A stretch of DNA of 33,528 nucleotides from Draconibacterium orientale (GTDB lineage Bacteria > Bacteroidota > Bacteroidia > Bacteroidales > JAADGE01): the NCBI GenBank assembly GCA_020721645.1, contig DYMH01000025.1, positions 1 through 33,528 on the forward strand, in the 5' to 3' direction. The translations under genes and the position numbers were made by a program. The notes below the pieces were generated by a model. The model was not told where the DNA came from, did no database searches, and was given only the letters and a program-made list of their open reading frames with translations. Every line of letters begins with the position of its first letter. Position 1 is the stretch's first letter. Below are positions 17,098 to 27,706 of the stretch, one piece after another.

Positions 17098-17122
17098 CGT
17101 AAATCGAAAAAACGCTAAAATA

Positions 17123-19180
17123 ATGATAAACGAACAATTATTAAATCCACAATCAATCGTCGTCATAGGCGGTTCAAATGATATTCACAAGCCGGGAGGA
17201 AAAGTGCTTTATAATTTACTGAAAAGCAATTTTAAAGGACAAATTCATGTTGTAAATCCAAAAGAAGAAAAAGTTGCCGGAATAGCAGCACATCAAGACG
17301 TAAAAGACTTGCCTAATGTCGATTTGGCAGTTCTGGCAATTCCTGCAAAATTTTGCCCCGAAACGGTTGAAATTCTCACTCAAAATAAAAATACACGTGC
17401 ATTCATTGTTTTATCAGCCGGTTTCAGCGAAACAAGCCAAGAAGGAGCCGAACTCGAAAAACGAATGGTTGAAGCAGTGAACAAAGTGAGCGGAGCATTG
17501 ATTGGGCCCAACGGAATCGGTATGCTGACACCGAATTACGCCGCTGTTTTCACATCGCCCGTTCCGGAATTATCATCGGGTGGTATCGATTTTATTTCAG
17601 GTTCCGGTGCAACCGCTGTTTTTATTCTCGAACTTGGCATTCCGAACGGTTTGCGGTTTGCAAATCTCTATTCGGTAGGCAACAGTGCACAGATAGGTGT
17701 CGAAGAGGTTTTGAAACACATGGACGAAACTTTCGATGCCGAAAAAAGCCCGAAAGTAAAATTGTTGTATCTCGAAAAAATCGACAAGCCGGAAATGTTT
17801 CTGAAACACGCATCGTCTTTGATTCGTAAAGGTTGTCGCATTGCTGCCGTCAAATCCGGAAGTTCGTCGGCAGGCAGCCGGGCAGCATCGTCTCACACAG
17901 GGGCATTAGCCGGAAGCGATGTCGCTGTTGATGCCTTGTTCAGGAAATCCGGCGTGGTTCGTTGCTACGGTCGCCAAGAGTTGATTACGATGGCTTCGGT
18001 GTTTATGCAGCCCGAATTGAAAGGCAAAAATATTGGGGTGATAACCCATGCCGGCGGTCCGGCAGTGATGCTTACTGATGCACTGGAAAAAGGCGGCTTA
18101 TCGGTTCCGAAAATACAAAATAAATATTCCGATGCGTTGTTGGCAAAACTCTATGCCGGCTCGTCGGTTGCTAATCCAATCGATTTTTTGGCAACCGGCA
18201 CAGCCGCACATCTCGAAGAAATAATTGATTATTGCGATACAAAATTCGATGAAATTGATGCGATGGTCATCATTTTTGGAACACCCGGTTTGTCGGAAGT
18301 TTTTGATGCGTATGAAGTTATCGATCGAAAAATGAAATCGTGTCATAAACCGATATATCCCGTTTTACCGTCCTTGAACGAAGCTAAACGTGAGGTTGCC
18401 GAATTTCTGTCGAAGGGCAGAGTCAATTTTCCGGAAGAAGTGCTGCTGGGCAACGCTTTGGCAAAAATTTTCTACACTCCCAAACCGGTTTCTGAAAATA
18501 TCGACTTAGCAAAAATTGATGAAAATGCTGTTCGACAAGTGATTGACAGTTCCTCAAACGGCTACCTTTCGCCCATTTCTGTTCAAAAATTGCTCGATGC
18601 CGCCGGAATTTCGCGCGCCAAAGAGTTTGTTGTTGATACGCCGGATAGTGCAAAAATATCAGCAAAAGAAATAGGATATCCCTTGGTAATGAAAGTTGTG
18701 GGACCCGTTCACAAATCCGATGTTGGCGGCGTGGTGCTGAATGTGAAAGACGAAACTCAAATGCTCTTGGAATTTGAACGTATGATGAAAATTAAGGATA
18801 CAACTTCGATACTTTTGCAAGCATTTTTGAAAGGATTTGAAATATTTGTTGGTGCAACGCGCGAGGAAAAATTCGGACATGTAATCTTATGCGGTTTGGG
18901 CGGAATTTATATCGAAGTTTTCAAAGATACGGCTTCGGCATTGTGCCCTGTCGGGAAAGACGAAGCTTTGGCAATGATAAAATCATTGAAATCCTACAAA
19001 TTATTCGAAGGCACGCGAGGGCAGGAGGGAACCAATATCGACCATTTTGCCGAAATCATCACTCGCTTGTCGGCTTTATTGAAAGCTGCTCCCGAAATTG
19101 CCGAAATGGATATCAATCCATTGCTCGGAACGAAAGAGAAATTAACAGCTGTCGATGCTCGCATTCGGATTGAAAAATAA
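17123..19180 (+). CDS. ADP-forming acyl-CoA (acetate-CoA) synthetase, fused alpha-beta form
   Basis: A 685-residue cytoplasmic enzyme that interconverts acyl-CoA, ADP and phosphate with the free acid, CoA and ATP, giving ATP by substrate-level phosphorylation. Residues about 5-130 are a CoA-binding Rossmann domain (SIVVIGGSND). Residues about 150-450 are succinyl-CoA-ligase-like domains carrying the phospho-His loop SSHTGALAGSD (His258). Residues about 470-685 are an ATP-grasp domain (LVMKVVGPVHKSDVGGVVLN, ending EMDINPLLG). Fusion of alpha and beta parts in one chain is common in bacteria. Acetate is the likeliest substrate but other short acids are possible. The start at 17123 is supported by the promoter and by domain length. 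A bidirectional terminator follows. Confidence 0.92.
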   Translation: MINEQLLNPQSIVVIGGSNDIHKPGGKVLYNLLKSNFKGQIHVVNPKEEKVAGIAAHQDVKDLPNVDLAVLAIPAKFCPETVEILTQNKNTRAFIVLSAGFSETSQEGAELEKRMVEAVNKVSGALIGPNGIGMLTPNYAAVFTSPVPELSSGGIDFISGSGATAVFILELGIPNGLRFANLYSVGNSAQIGVEEVLKHMDETFDAEKSPKVKLLYLEKIDKPEMFLKHASSLIRKGCRIAAVKSGSSSAGSRAASSHTGALAGSDVAVDALFRKSGVVRCYGRQELITMASVFMQPELKGKNIGVITHAGGPAVMLTDALEKGGLSVPKIQNKYSDALLAKLYAGSSVANPIDFLATGTAAHLEEIIDYCDTKFDEIDAMVIIFGTPGLSEVFDAYEVIDRKMKSCHKPIYPVLPSLNEAKREVAEFLSKGRVNFPEEVLLGNALAKIFYTPKPVSENIDLAKIDENAVRQVIDSSSNGYLSPISVQKLLDAAGISRAKEFVVDTPDSAKISAKEIGYPLVMKVVGPVHKSDVGGVVLNVKDETQMLLEFERMMKIKDTTSILLQAFLKGFEIFVGATREEKFGHVILCGLGGIYIEVFKDTASALCPVGKDEALAMIKSLKSYKLFEGTRGQEGTNIDHFAEIITRLSALLKAAPEIAEMDINPLLGTKEKLTAVDARIRIEK

Positions 19181-19208
19181 AAAAAGGAGGTGAAAACCTC
19201 CTTTTTTC
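19181..19208. terminator. Bidirectional terminator between convergent genes
   Basis: AAAAAGGAGG, a six-base loop and CCTCCTTTTTT form a stem with A and T runs on the two sides. It directly follows the synthetase stop codon and directly precedes the stop of the convergent gene at 19210-19851, so it can end transcription from both sides. Confidence 0.9.
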
Positions 19209-19209
19209 T

Positions 19210-19851
19210 TTATTCGCTTATCATGGTTTTTTGGATTAATTTTTCGTAAAACCCGTTTTCGGCTTTTACAAAACCCATTTTTTGCAGATATTTTTCATAT
19301 TTTTTGCTTTTACTTTCAACGACAATTTTTTTGTAGCCTGCCATTTCAAAAAATATCGCCAAACGATGATAGACATATCGCCCGTTTTTGTAGTCGCGAT
19401 ATTCGGGAATCACGTAATCCAAGCCCACTTTTAAAACATCGCCTTCTTCGCGGTGTGCCAAGAAAATTCCGGCAACCGACATATTTCTTAACACAAAAAA
19501 ACTGACGGTGTTCATTTCCGGTTTATACGAAAAACCGGGAAAAAACGCTTGCATATCATTTTGATGAAATGCCAAAAATTCGAGCAAATATTTATTGTCG
19601 GCTTTTATTTCCAAGGTTTTAAACTGCTCTTTTCGGCTGTAAATTTTGAACAAATAATAAATATCCGTTCCCACGATAAAAGCATTCAAAAGCCCAACAG
19701 GCAAGGCTCCGATAAGAAATCCGTAGGTCATAAAAATTGTAGCACCTACCAAATTGACCCATCGAAATTTAACAATCGAACTCATCACCATAGATGAAGC
19801 CGTAACGATTGATGCAAAATATCCGATATTCTGTAATAATTCTTGATTCAT
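19210..19851 (-). CDS. YgjV-like membrane segment fused to a GNAT-like domain
   Basis: A 213-residue protein in two parts. Residues about 5-72 hold three hydrophobic helices (IGYFASIVTASSMVMSSIV, then NLVGATIFMTYGFLIGALPVG as two parts of a second helix, then LLNAFIVGTDIYYLFKIYS), resembling the small YgjV inner-membrane family. Residues about 80-208 look like an acetyltransferase of the GNAT fold: VSFFVLRNMSVAGIFLAHRE strands, an LKVGLDYVIPEYRD segment, and KKIVVESKSKKYEKYLQKMGF, typical of the C-terminal GNAT end. The usual Q/RxxGxG/A CoA-binding loop is not clear, so catalysis is uncertain. It lies 34 bases downstream of lptD on the same strand. Function unknown. Confidence 0.6.
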   Translation of the reverse strand: MNQELLQNIGYFASIVTASSMVMSSIVKFRWVNLVGATIFMTYGFLIGALPVGLLNAFIVGTDIYYLFKIYSRKEQFKTLEIKADNKYLLEFLAFHQNDMQAFFPGFSYKPEMNTVSFFVLRNMSVAGIFLAHREEGDVLKVGLDYVIPEYRDYKNGRYVYHRLAIFFEMAGYKKIVVESKSKKYEKYLQKMGFVKAENGFYEKLIQKTMISE

Positions 19852-19885
19852 AGATTGAAAATGTTGAAATTAGGAAATGTTGAAA

Positions 19886-22543
19886 TTATTGATTATCGAG
19901 CCAACTTTTTTGCTTTTTGTATTCAATGCCTTGGAAAATAGACGATTTGATATTGATTCTGAAATTATAACTTTTCAGTGTTCCGAAAGGCACAACAGAC
20001 AACCCCATTTCCCAGCAATGCAAATCTCTATGAATTGTGAAACTTGTATGAACAAATTTTTGTACTTCGAGGTCATAATCGGCACGGGCAGATATTTGCC
20101 ATTTGTCGGTAAGCGATAGATTGCCCGAAAAATTCAATGATTGTATAATGTTACTGTCGAAATTTTGGTTCACGATATTGAATTGTGATTTGCTGTAATT
20201 AAGTGAATAAGAAACGTTTAGGCTCCAAGGGACATTAAAATCGGCATAAGGAATTTCGGGATAAGGATAATAATAAGGAATTTGCGGTTTTATTTTGTCT
20301 TTGGTTTCATCTTTACCCGTTGTTTTGTCCGTTTTCTTTTGTTTCGATTTAAAAGATGATGTTAATGTGATTCCTCCGTTGGTAAATCGAGCGACACGCG
20401 AATTTTTGTCCCATTCGTATTTGTTTATTGTTTGTCCTTTTTCGTTTACGGTGTATGGGTCGAAATTGGCATTGAAAGTTACACTGATATTTTCAAACAA
20501 CCGAGTACCGCCCGAAACGCTGATGTCGCTCCAATTTAGAGAATCGACCGCTAAATTATACGAGGTATTGAAATTGAGGCTTTCGAGCAGTTTGATTTTC
20601 TTTTCTTGTTTCACGGTATCTTCGGAGCTTCGCACTTTCATCTCAAAATTATTTCCCAGCGTAAAACCTACGGAACCCATTTTCCCCGAAGCAGGCGTTC
20701 CGTACATTGCACCTTGATAGTAGCTGTATTTTCGAGTGTTGGTGGAATCGGTAGGGTCGAGTGCATAATAGTTCCAAAATTCCGTTCCGAAATCCGGACG
20801 ATAATTGTACGAAACCGATGGTGTGAGCACGTGGCGAAAGGCTTTTATTTTCCCCTTTCGGAAGTTGAAAATTCCGTAAAGTTTGGTCGAAAATGGCACC
20901 GAAAATCCAAAATCATAAACATGGTTGATGTTTCGTAAAGTGTCAATCCATGCTGTATCAATCATTTCGCCGTTGATAAGTTTTTCGTTGTATTTGCGAA
21001 CGGAACGTGTATAAATTCTCCCGTTGTAACTTATTGAGGGTGAAACGTTTACGAATTTCAGGATATTGAAAGAAGTTCCAATAGGCACACTGTATTTAAA
21101 ACCGTTTTCCATATTGTAGAGTGTTTTTTCTTTAAACAAAAGTGTGTCGAAAGTATTTATTTGGTTTGATAAATTCGAATTCATCGAAATGCCGATTTTT
21201 TGGTACCAATTGCTCGAACTTGTTGATGATTTACCCTTAAACGGGAAAATACGATTCATGTTAAATGTCAGCGAAGGAAAAGTTAAATTTACGGTTTTTT
21301 CGGTTAAATTTTGCGAACTGTTCACATTTGCCGAAAACGAAAACGGCGTTTCGGGAAATTGTTTTGTATATGCAATGCTAGAAGATGTTGTGTTCTGGGC
21401 GTATTGATTAATATTTTGTATGGCGTTTAATTGGTTAAATTTTGATGTTCCGAAATTCAAATTAAACGAAAAATTACTTGTCGGATTTGCCTTATTATCT
21501 TGTGCATAGGTTCCCTGCACCCAAAAAGCTCTGCTCGAAGAATAGCCTTCCAAACCTTTTTCGCCGAAAACGTTGTTATCCAATTTAATGTCCATATTGC
21601 CGCTTTGGTGGTATCGCCTTCGGAAATTTGAGCGGAGATTGAGCCCCCAACTGCCTTGCGTGTAAATATTCCCCAGCAAAGCGGCATCTAAATAATCGTT
21701 CACAGCCCAATAGTAGCCGCCGTCGCGCAAGAAAAAACCGCGTCTGTCTTCTTCGCCGTAACTCGGAATGATAATACCCGAAGCTGCGTTCTTTCGGCTT
21801 GGAATGTACCCAAAAGGCAAGCCAATCGGAATCGGAATATCGGCAATAACAAAATACATCGGACCGGAAATAATGCGTTTGCCGGGGATAATTTTTGCTT
21901 TCGTAAGTTCGACATAAAAATGCGGGTGGTCTAAATCGCAGGTCGTGTATTTTCCGTCTAAAATATGAATCTCTTTGTTGGTGTGCATTTTTGTTACACT
22001 GCCGTGGATATATCCGCCGTTTTCTTGTGTAATAACATCTGTTACAATACCCTGCTTTGTTTTAAAACTGTATTTTATAATTTTTGCTTTAAATTCTTCT
22101 GTTCCTTGTTTAAATTCAGGACTGCCTGTAACTTTTTTTGTGCTGTCTTCGATACCTGTTGCGGTTAAATAGCTTTTTTTAGTGTCAATTTCTATAAAGT
22201 TCGATTTCAATTCCATTTCCTGAGTTTGGATATTGCCCGCACCATACATATAAACTTTTTGTTGCGGAAGGTCAAACATCATGGAGTCTGTGCAATTGTA
22301 CTCAATTTTATCTTTAATCGCATCTTTCGATACCAATTTGAGGGTGGCACTGTCAGTTTTAATGGTATCGGTCTTGGATTTTACGATTTTGTCTTTCGTA
22401 TTTTTGCTGTCGTCAAGCCCTTTTTTTTGAGCCGTAACTCGGTTTTGAATCAATGAAAGCGATAATATCAGCAAAAGTATTCGTAAAAAAAACAAGGCTT
22501 TTTTACGGAAACAAATTATTATGTTAATTTTGTGGAAATTCAA
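19886..22543 (-). CDS. lptD: LPS-assembly outer-membrane protein LptD
   Basis: An 885-residue protein that inserts lipopolysaccharide into the outer leaflet of the outer membrane. A signal peptide (1 to about 39) precedes an OstA/LptA-like jellyroll (about 75-235: DLPQQKVYMYGAGNIQTQ, then KKSYLTATGIED). The region PIPIGLPFGYIPSRKNAASG (about residues 245-265) precedes a large beta-barrel of alternating aromatic strands to the C-terminus. A Cys pair near the jellyroll (EYNCTDS and YTTCDLDH) is present; disulfide pairing cannot be judged. The gene is divergent from the amidase, a common arrangement in Bacteroidota. A promoter lies at 22571-22600. LptE partners are not in this window. Confidence 0.9.
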   Translation of the reverse strand: MNFHKINIIICFRKKALFFLRILLLILSLSLIQNRVTAQKKGLDDSKNTKDKIVKSKTDTIKTDSATLKLVSKDAIKDKIEYNCTDSMMFDLPQQKVYMYGAGNIQTQEMELKSNFIEIDTKKSYLTATGIEDSTKKVTGSPEFKQGTEEFKAKIIKYSFKTKQGIVTDVITQENGGYIHGSVTKMHTNKEIHILDGKYTTCDLDHPHFYVELTKAKIIPGKRIISGPMYFVIADIPIPIGLPFGYIPSRKNAASGIIIPSYGEEDRRGFFLRDGGYYWAVNDYLDAALLGNIYTQGSWGLNLRSNFRRRYHQSGNMDIKLDNNVFGEKGLEGYSSSRAFWVQGTYAQDNKANPTSNFSFNLNFGTSKFNQLNAIQNINQYAQNTTSSSIAYTKQFPETPFSFSANVNSSQNLTEKTVNLTFPSLTFNMNRIFPFKGKSSTSSSNWYQKIGISMNSNLSNQINTFDTLLFKEKTLYNMENGFKYSVPIGTSFNILKFVNVSPSISYNGRIYTRSVRKYNEKLINGEMIDTAWIDTLRNINHVYDFGFSVPFSTKLYGIFNFRKGKIKAFRHVLTPSVSYNYRPDFGTEFWNYYALDPTDSTNTRKYSYYQGAMYGTPASGKMGSVGFTLGNNFEMKVRSSEDTVKQEKKIKLLESLNFNTSYNLAVDSLNWSDISVSGGTRLFENISVTFNANFDPYTVNEKGQTINKYEWDKNSRVARFTNGGITLTSSFKSKQKKTDKTTGKDETKDKIKPQIPYYYPYPEIPYADFNVPWSLNVSYSLNYSKSQFNIVNQNFDSNIIQSLNFSGNLSLTDKWQISARADYDLEVQKFVHTSFTIHRDLHCWEMGLSVVPFGTLKSYNFRINIKSSIFQGIEYKKQKSWLDNQ

Positions 22544-22570
22544 ATCTGTGGTTTGTTAAATTTAAAAATA

Positions 22571-22600
22571 CAAATTTATCACTTTCGTAGATGTTGCAAA
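22571..22600 (-). promoter_or_regulatory. Promoter of lptD
   Basis: On the minus strand TTTG (22600-22597), an 18-base spacer and TAAATTTG (22578-22571) fit the Bacteroidota promoter consensus. The start of transcription near 22566 leaves about 22 bases of leader before the lptD ATG at 22543. Confidence 0.65.
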
Positions 22601-22647
22601 GGATTAATATATTAATATTTGTTAAAATTTTAAAATCGGCTCAACAA

Positions 22648-23796
22648 ATGATTGATTTTGCGAAATTGATAAAAATATTTTTAATATCAGTTCTTTTTTT
22701 TGTAAGTGTACAACAAAAAGCATCATCGCAAGATGAGAATTACCGAATCCGAAATGTTGTGATAGATGCAGGGCACGGAGGCAAAGACCCCGGAGCTGTC
22801 GGAAAACATTCAAAAGAGAAAGATATTACATTATCCATTGCATTAAAGGTCGGAAGTTATATCGAAAAATATATCGAAGATGTTGATGTGATTTATACCC
22901 GTAAAACCGATGTATTTGTTGAGCTCTATCGGCGTTCGGCAATTGCAAACGAAAACAATGCCGATTTATTTATTTCGATACACGTAAATTCCAATCCACA
23001 GAGCATTCATCACGGCACATCAACTTATGTTATGGGGTTGAATAGAGCACAGGATAATCTGGAAGTTGTGAAATTAGAAAATTCTGTCATACTTGCCGAA
23101 AAAGACTATCGTTCGCGGTATGAAGGCTACAATCCGAATGCTCCGGAATCTAATATAATTTTATCACTTTATCAAAACGCTTATTTAGAACAAAGTACAC
23201 TGTTGGCGTCAAAAATCCAAGATCAATTTACAGTGAGAGCCGGTCGAAAAGATTTTGGAGTTCGGCAAGCCGGACTCATCGTTCTTTGGAACTGCACAAT
23301 GCCCTCGGTTTTGGTCGAAACAGGCTTTATTTCAAACCCCGCCGAAGAAAAATATTTGATGAGCGACTACGGTCAATCAATTTTAGCTTCCGCAATTTTT
23401 CGTGCTTTTCGTTCTTACAAAGAAGAAGTAGAGAAAAAAGACAAGTCGGGAAGTGATAAAAATTTATCTAAATTTGATTCAAAAATTTCGAAATCGCAAA
23501 ACGAAAACAGCAATAAAAAAAAAGACGAACAAAATACAATAAAAAACAATGAAGATGAAACCGTTTACAAAATTCAAATTAAAACTTCCTCTAAGCAATT
23601 AACAATTAATTCGAAAAATTTTAACGGAATCGAAAACGTGCAAGAAACGAATGAAAACGGAGTTTACAAATATTCGTGCGGGAATTCAGAATCTTACGAA
23701 GATATTTCAAAACTTCTGCCCGAAATCAGAAAAAAATTCCCGGATTCTTTTATCACGGCATACAAAAACGGAAAAAGAGTAGAAAGAAAGAATTAG
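22648..23796 (+). CDS. N-acetylmuramoyl-L-alanine amidase (Amidase_3)
   Basis: A 382-residue exported zinc enzyme that cuts the bond between muramic acid and the stem peptide of the cell wall. The signal peptide (about 1-27) ends near KASSQ. The catalytic domain (about 34-250) has zinc ligands His43 (VIDAGHGGKDPGA), Glu57 and His112 (FISIHVNSN) and catalytic Glu224 (VLVETGFISN). Residues about 255-382 are a Lys/Asn-rich linker followed by an unrecognised small domain. I start at the ATG at 22648 because an upstream in-frame ATG (22591) adds residues before the signal peptide. The TAG stop lies in the first heptamer unit of the repeat that follows. mlaD follows 107 bases downstream. Confidence 0.92.
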   Translation: MIDFAKLIKIFLISVLFFVSVQQKASSQDENYRIRNVVIDAGHGGKDPGAVGKHSKEKDITLSIALKVGSYIEKYIEDVDVIYTRKTDVFVELYRRSAIANENNADLFISIHVNSNPQSIHHGTSTYVMGLNRAQDNLEVVKLENSVILAEKDYRSRYEGYNPNAPESNIILSLYQNAYLEQSTLLASKIQDQFTVRAGRKDFGVRQAGLIVLWNCTMPSVLVETGFISNPAEEKYLMSDYGQSILASAIFRAFRSYKEEVEKKDKSGSDKNLSKFDSKISKSQNENSNKKKDEQNTIKNNEDETVYKIQIKTSSKQLTINSKNFNGIENVQETNENGVYKYSCGNSESYEDISKLLPEIRKKFPDSFITAYKNGKRVERKN

Positions 23797-23899
23797 GAAT
23801 TAGGAATTGTAAATGATTTGCAATATCTCAGAAGGCTTATTTCAAACTTTCACATTTTCAAATTTCCACATTTTCACAATATCACATCAACACATCAAA
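23791..23899. repeat. Composite repeat: heptamers, spacer and octamers (copy 2)
   Basis: GGAATTA-type units run from inside the amidase stop codon, then the same spacer as at 5896-5960, then seven in-phase 8-base units (23844-23899, consensus ACATTTTC, the last ones diverged). It fills the amidase-mlaD gap and ends 4 bases before the mlaD ATG. The core 23797-23860 differs from copy 1 by one base insertion. Confidence 0.85.
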
Positions 23900-23903
23900 T
23901 AAT

Positions 23904-24923
23904 ATGGAAAGAAAACGGATGATAAAAATCGGTATCGTGGTCAGTTTAGCGATTTTTATATTTTTTTGGGGCATCAATTTTTTGAAACGAAAGGATTTAT
24001 TCAAAAAAGAAACAACATATGTCGGAATATATTCTAATGTTAATGGATTGGGGGTTTCGGCAGCAATTATGTTAAACGGATTTCAAATCGGACAAGTTTC
24101 CAACGTTTATTTTAACAACGACAAGGCACACTCTTTGGTTGTGGAAATGATGATTGACAGCAAATTTAAAATTCCCAGAAATTCCATCGCACAAATTTTC
24201 AGCATCGATTTATTGGGAACCAAAGGAATCCAAATTTTGCTCAATGATTCGGTGCAAGATTTTCTTGCCAACGGCGACACTTTATCTACCTCGGTAGAAG
24301 GCGATTTGAAAACACAATTAAGTGCACAAGTTTTGCCGTTTAAAGTGAAAATTGAAGAAATGGTCTCATCTATGGATACTGTATTAACAAGTGTTAGTTT
24401 GATATTTAATTCAAAAACCCGCGAAAATTTAGCCAAAAGTTTTGCCAGCATTCGTATCACACTCCAAAATCTCGAAGGCACAACTTTTACTTTGGATACA
24501 TTGATGCAGACCGAGAAAAATACTCTGAAAGCAATATTGGCAAACGCCGAATCGATAACACAAAATCTAAAAAACAACAACGACAAGATTCAAAACATCA
24601 TCAGCAATTTCTCCGAAATAAGCGATACACTGGCAAAAGCAAATTTTGCCGGAGTTATTCAAAATGCCGACAAAGCCATCAATGATTTAAGTAAAATTGT
24701 AGATAAAATCAATGCCGGCGAAGGCTCACTCGGTCAGTTGGTGAACAACGACACGCTTTATACAAATCTCGAAAACGCCTCGTATAATCTCAATCGTTTG
24801 TTACGCGATTTAAAAGAAAATCCGAAACGATATGTTCGTTTCTCGGCATTCGATTTGGGCAGAACTGTTATTGTTGATGATGAAAAAGGTAAAAAATATC
24901 AGAAAAAAGAAGAGGAAAATTAG
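23904..24923 (+). CDS. MlaD/MCE-domain protein, lipid transport
   Basis: A 339-residue inner-membrane-anchored periplasmic protein. A single N-terminal transmembrane helix (about 8-26, IGIVVSLAIFIFFWGINFL) is followed by an MCE domain (about 37-118, with YVGIYSNVNGLGVSAAIMLN and the GFQIGQVSNV strand). Residues about 130-310 are long amphipathic helices that in this family form a tube or needle for lipid passage, ending in a charged tail. Proteins of this type bind phospholipids and work with an ABC transporter (MlaE/MlaF type) not encoded in this window. It follows the amidase on the same strand. The composite repeat fills its upstream region. Confidence 0.87.
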   Translation: MERKRMIKIGIVVSLAIFIFFWGINFLKRKDLFKKETTYVGIYSNVNGLGVSAAIMLNGFQIGQVSNVYFNNDKAHSLVVEMMIDSKFKIPRNSIAQIFSIDLLGTKGIQILLNDSVQDFLANGDTLSTSVEGDLKTQLSAQVLPFKVKIEEMVSSMDTVLTSVSLIFNSKTRENLAKSFASIRITLQNLEGTTFTLDTLMQTEKNTLKAILANAESITQNLKNNNDKIQNIISNFSEISDTLAKANFAGVIQNADKAINDLSKIVDKINAGEGSLGQLVNNDTLYTNLENASYNLNRLLRDLKENPKRYVRFSAFDLGRTVIVDDEKGKKYQKKEEEN

Positions 24924-25020
24924 GAAATGTTAAGACACAGGTATCAAGTATCAAGACAAAAGAATGAAGAAAACACTTCATTACATTCATTATTTTCATT
25001 ATTAAATTCATTTACATTGA

Positions 25021-27033
<2,013 letters not shown>

Positions 27034-27108
27034 AAAAACTCTTTAAAGCCGGATTTGAATTACATTTTGAAAAATCAGAAAAAAATAAAAAGAATAAACA
27101 ATTTTTTT

Positions 27109-27116
27109 ATCTTTGG
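27109..27116 (+). promoter_or_regulatory. Possible -7 box before the 27136 gene
   Basis: TATCTTTG fits TAnnTTTG 20 bases before the GTG start. The region upstream is A-rich with no clear TTTG, so this is a weak promoter call. Confidence 0.4.
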
Positions 27117-27135
27117 ACAATAAAAATAATGTAAA

Positions 27136-27684
27136 GTGAAACTATTTTTAAAATTAAGGGAAAAAATCGGATACAAAATGTTGAAACGAAAAATTTCACA
27201 TCAAAAACGTTATTTTCGGTATCATAATTTTACAACTGCAAAAAATGTTCATATTTTGTTCGATGCCCAAAATCCGAACAATGCAGAATTGGTAAAAAAA
27301 TTTTCCGATTTTATTCAACAGAAGAAAATAAATGTAAGTTCGCTTGGATTTATCGGTGATATATCAGAAGAAGAACATGATTCTTACATGAAATCCATTG
27401 TTTTAGTATCAACCAAAAAAATAAATTTTTTCGGAAAACCCGACAATATCGAATACGATGAATTTGCACAAGCAAAACCTGACATTTTGTTTAATCTTTG
27501 TGTCGAAAGTAGTTTTGCTATCGATTATCTTTTTGGGCTTTCGCATGCCGAGTTTAAAATTTCTACATCAAAAAATATCAAATTTGCTGATTTTACGATT
27601 GACGTTTCAAAAAATCAAACTGTTGAATTTCTCATCGAACAAATAATAAAATATTTGGAAATGATAGAACCGAAAAATAATTAA
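27136..27684 (+). CDS. Small conserved protein between ligA and dapA, function unknown
   Basis: A 182-residue protein with no signal peptide. It has a basic N-terminus (about 1-30), then an alpha/beta pattern: NVHILFDAQNPNNAELVKKF, a strand LGFIGDIS, and PDILFNLCVESSFAIDYLFG, ending in an amphipathic helix EFLIEQIIKYLEM. It resembles the family annotated as DUF6913, which I recall as conserved beside dapA and ligA in Bacteroidota; that assignment is from memory. The start is GTG at 27136; an ATG at 27178 would drop 14 residues. dapA follows 22 bases downstream, so the pair are probably co-transcribed. Confidence 0.7.
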   Translation: MKLFLKLREKIGYKMLKRKISHQKRYFRYHNFTTAKNVHILFDAQNPNNAELVKKFSDFIQQKKINVSSLGFIGDISEEEHDSYMKSIVLVSTKKINFFGKPDNIEYDEFAQAKPDILFNLCVESSFAIDYLFGLSHAEFKISTSKNIKFADFTIDVSKNQTVEFLIEQIIKYLEMIEPKNN

Positions 27685-27706
27685 TAATGAACAATTTATA
27701 AGAATA

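Larger units (their letters stand above)
16706..17122. other. Divergent intergenic region with a 105-bp repeat and a promoter
   Basis: This gap of 417 bases lies between the patatin gene and the acyl-CoA synthetase gene. It holds one 105-bp TATACT/AGTATA element (16876-16980) and the synthetase promoter (17067-17097). I see no consensus promoter for the patatin gene and no RNA gene. Confidence 0.6.

Noticed and set aside
16955-17137. 60-codon minus-strand frame between the patatin and synthetase genes
   Set aside because: It overlaps the synthetase promoter, its start codon and part of the 105-bp repeat, with no protein signature.
24107-24586. 159-codon minus-strand frame opposite the MCE gene
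   Set aside because: Lies wholly inside a supported gene and shows no domain.
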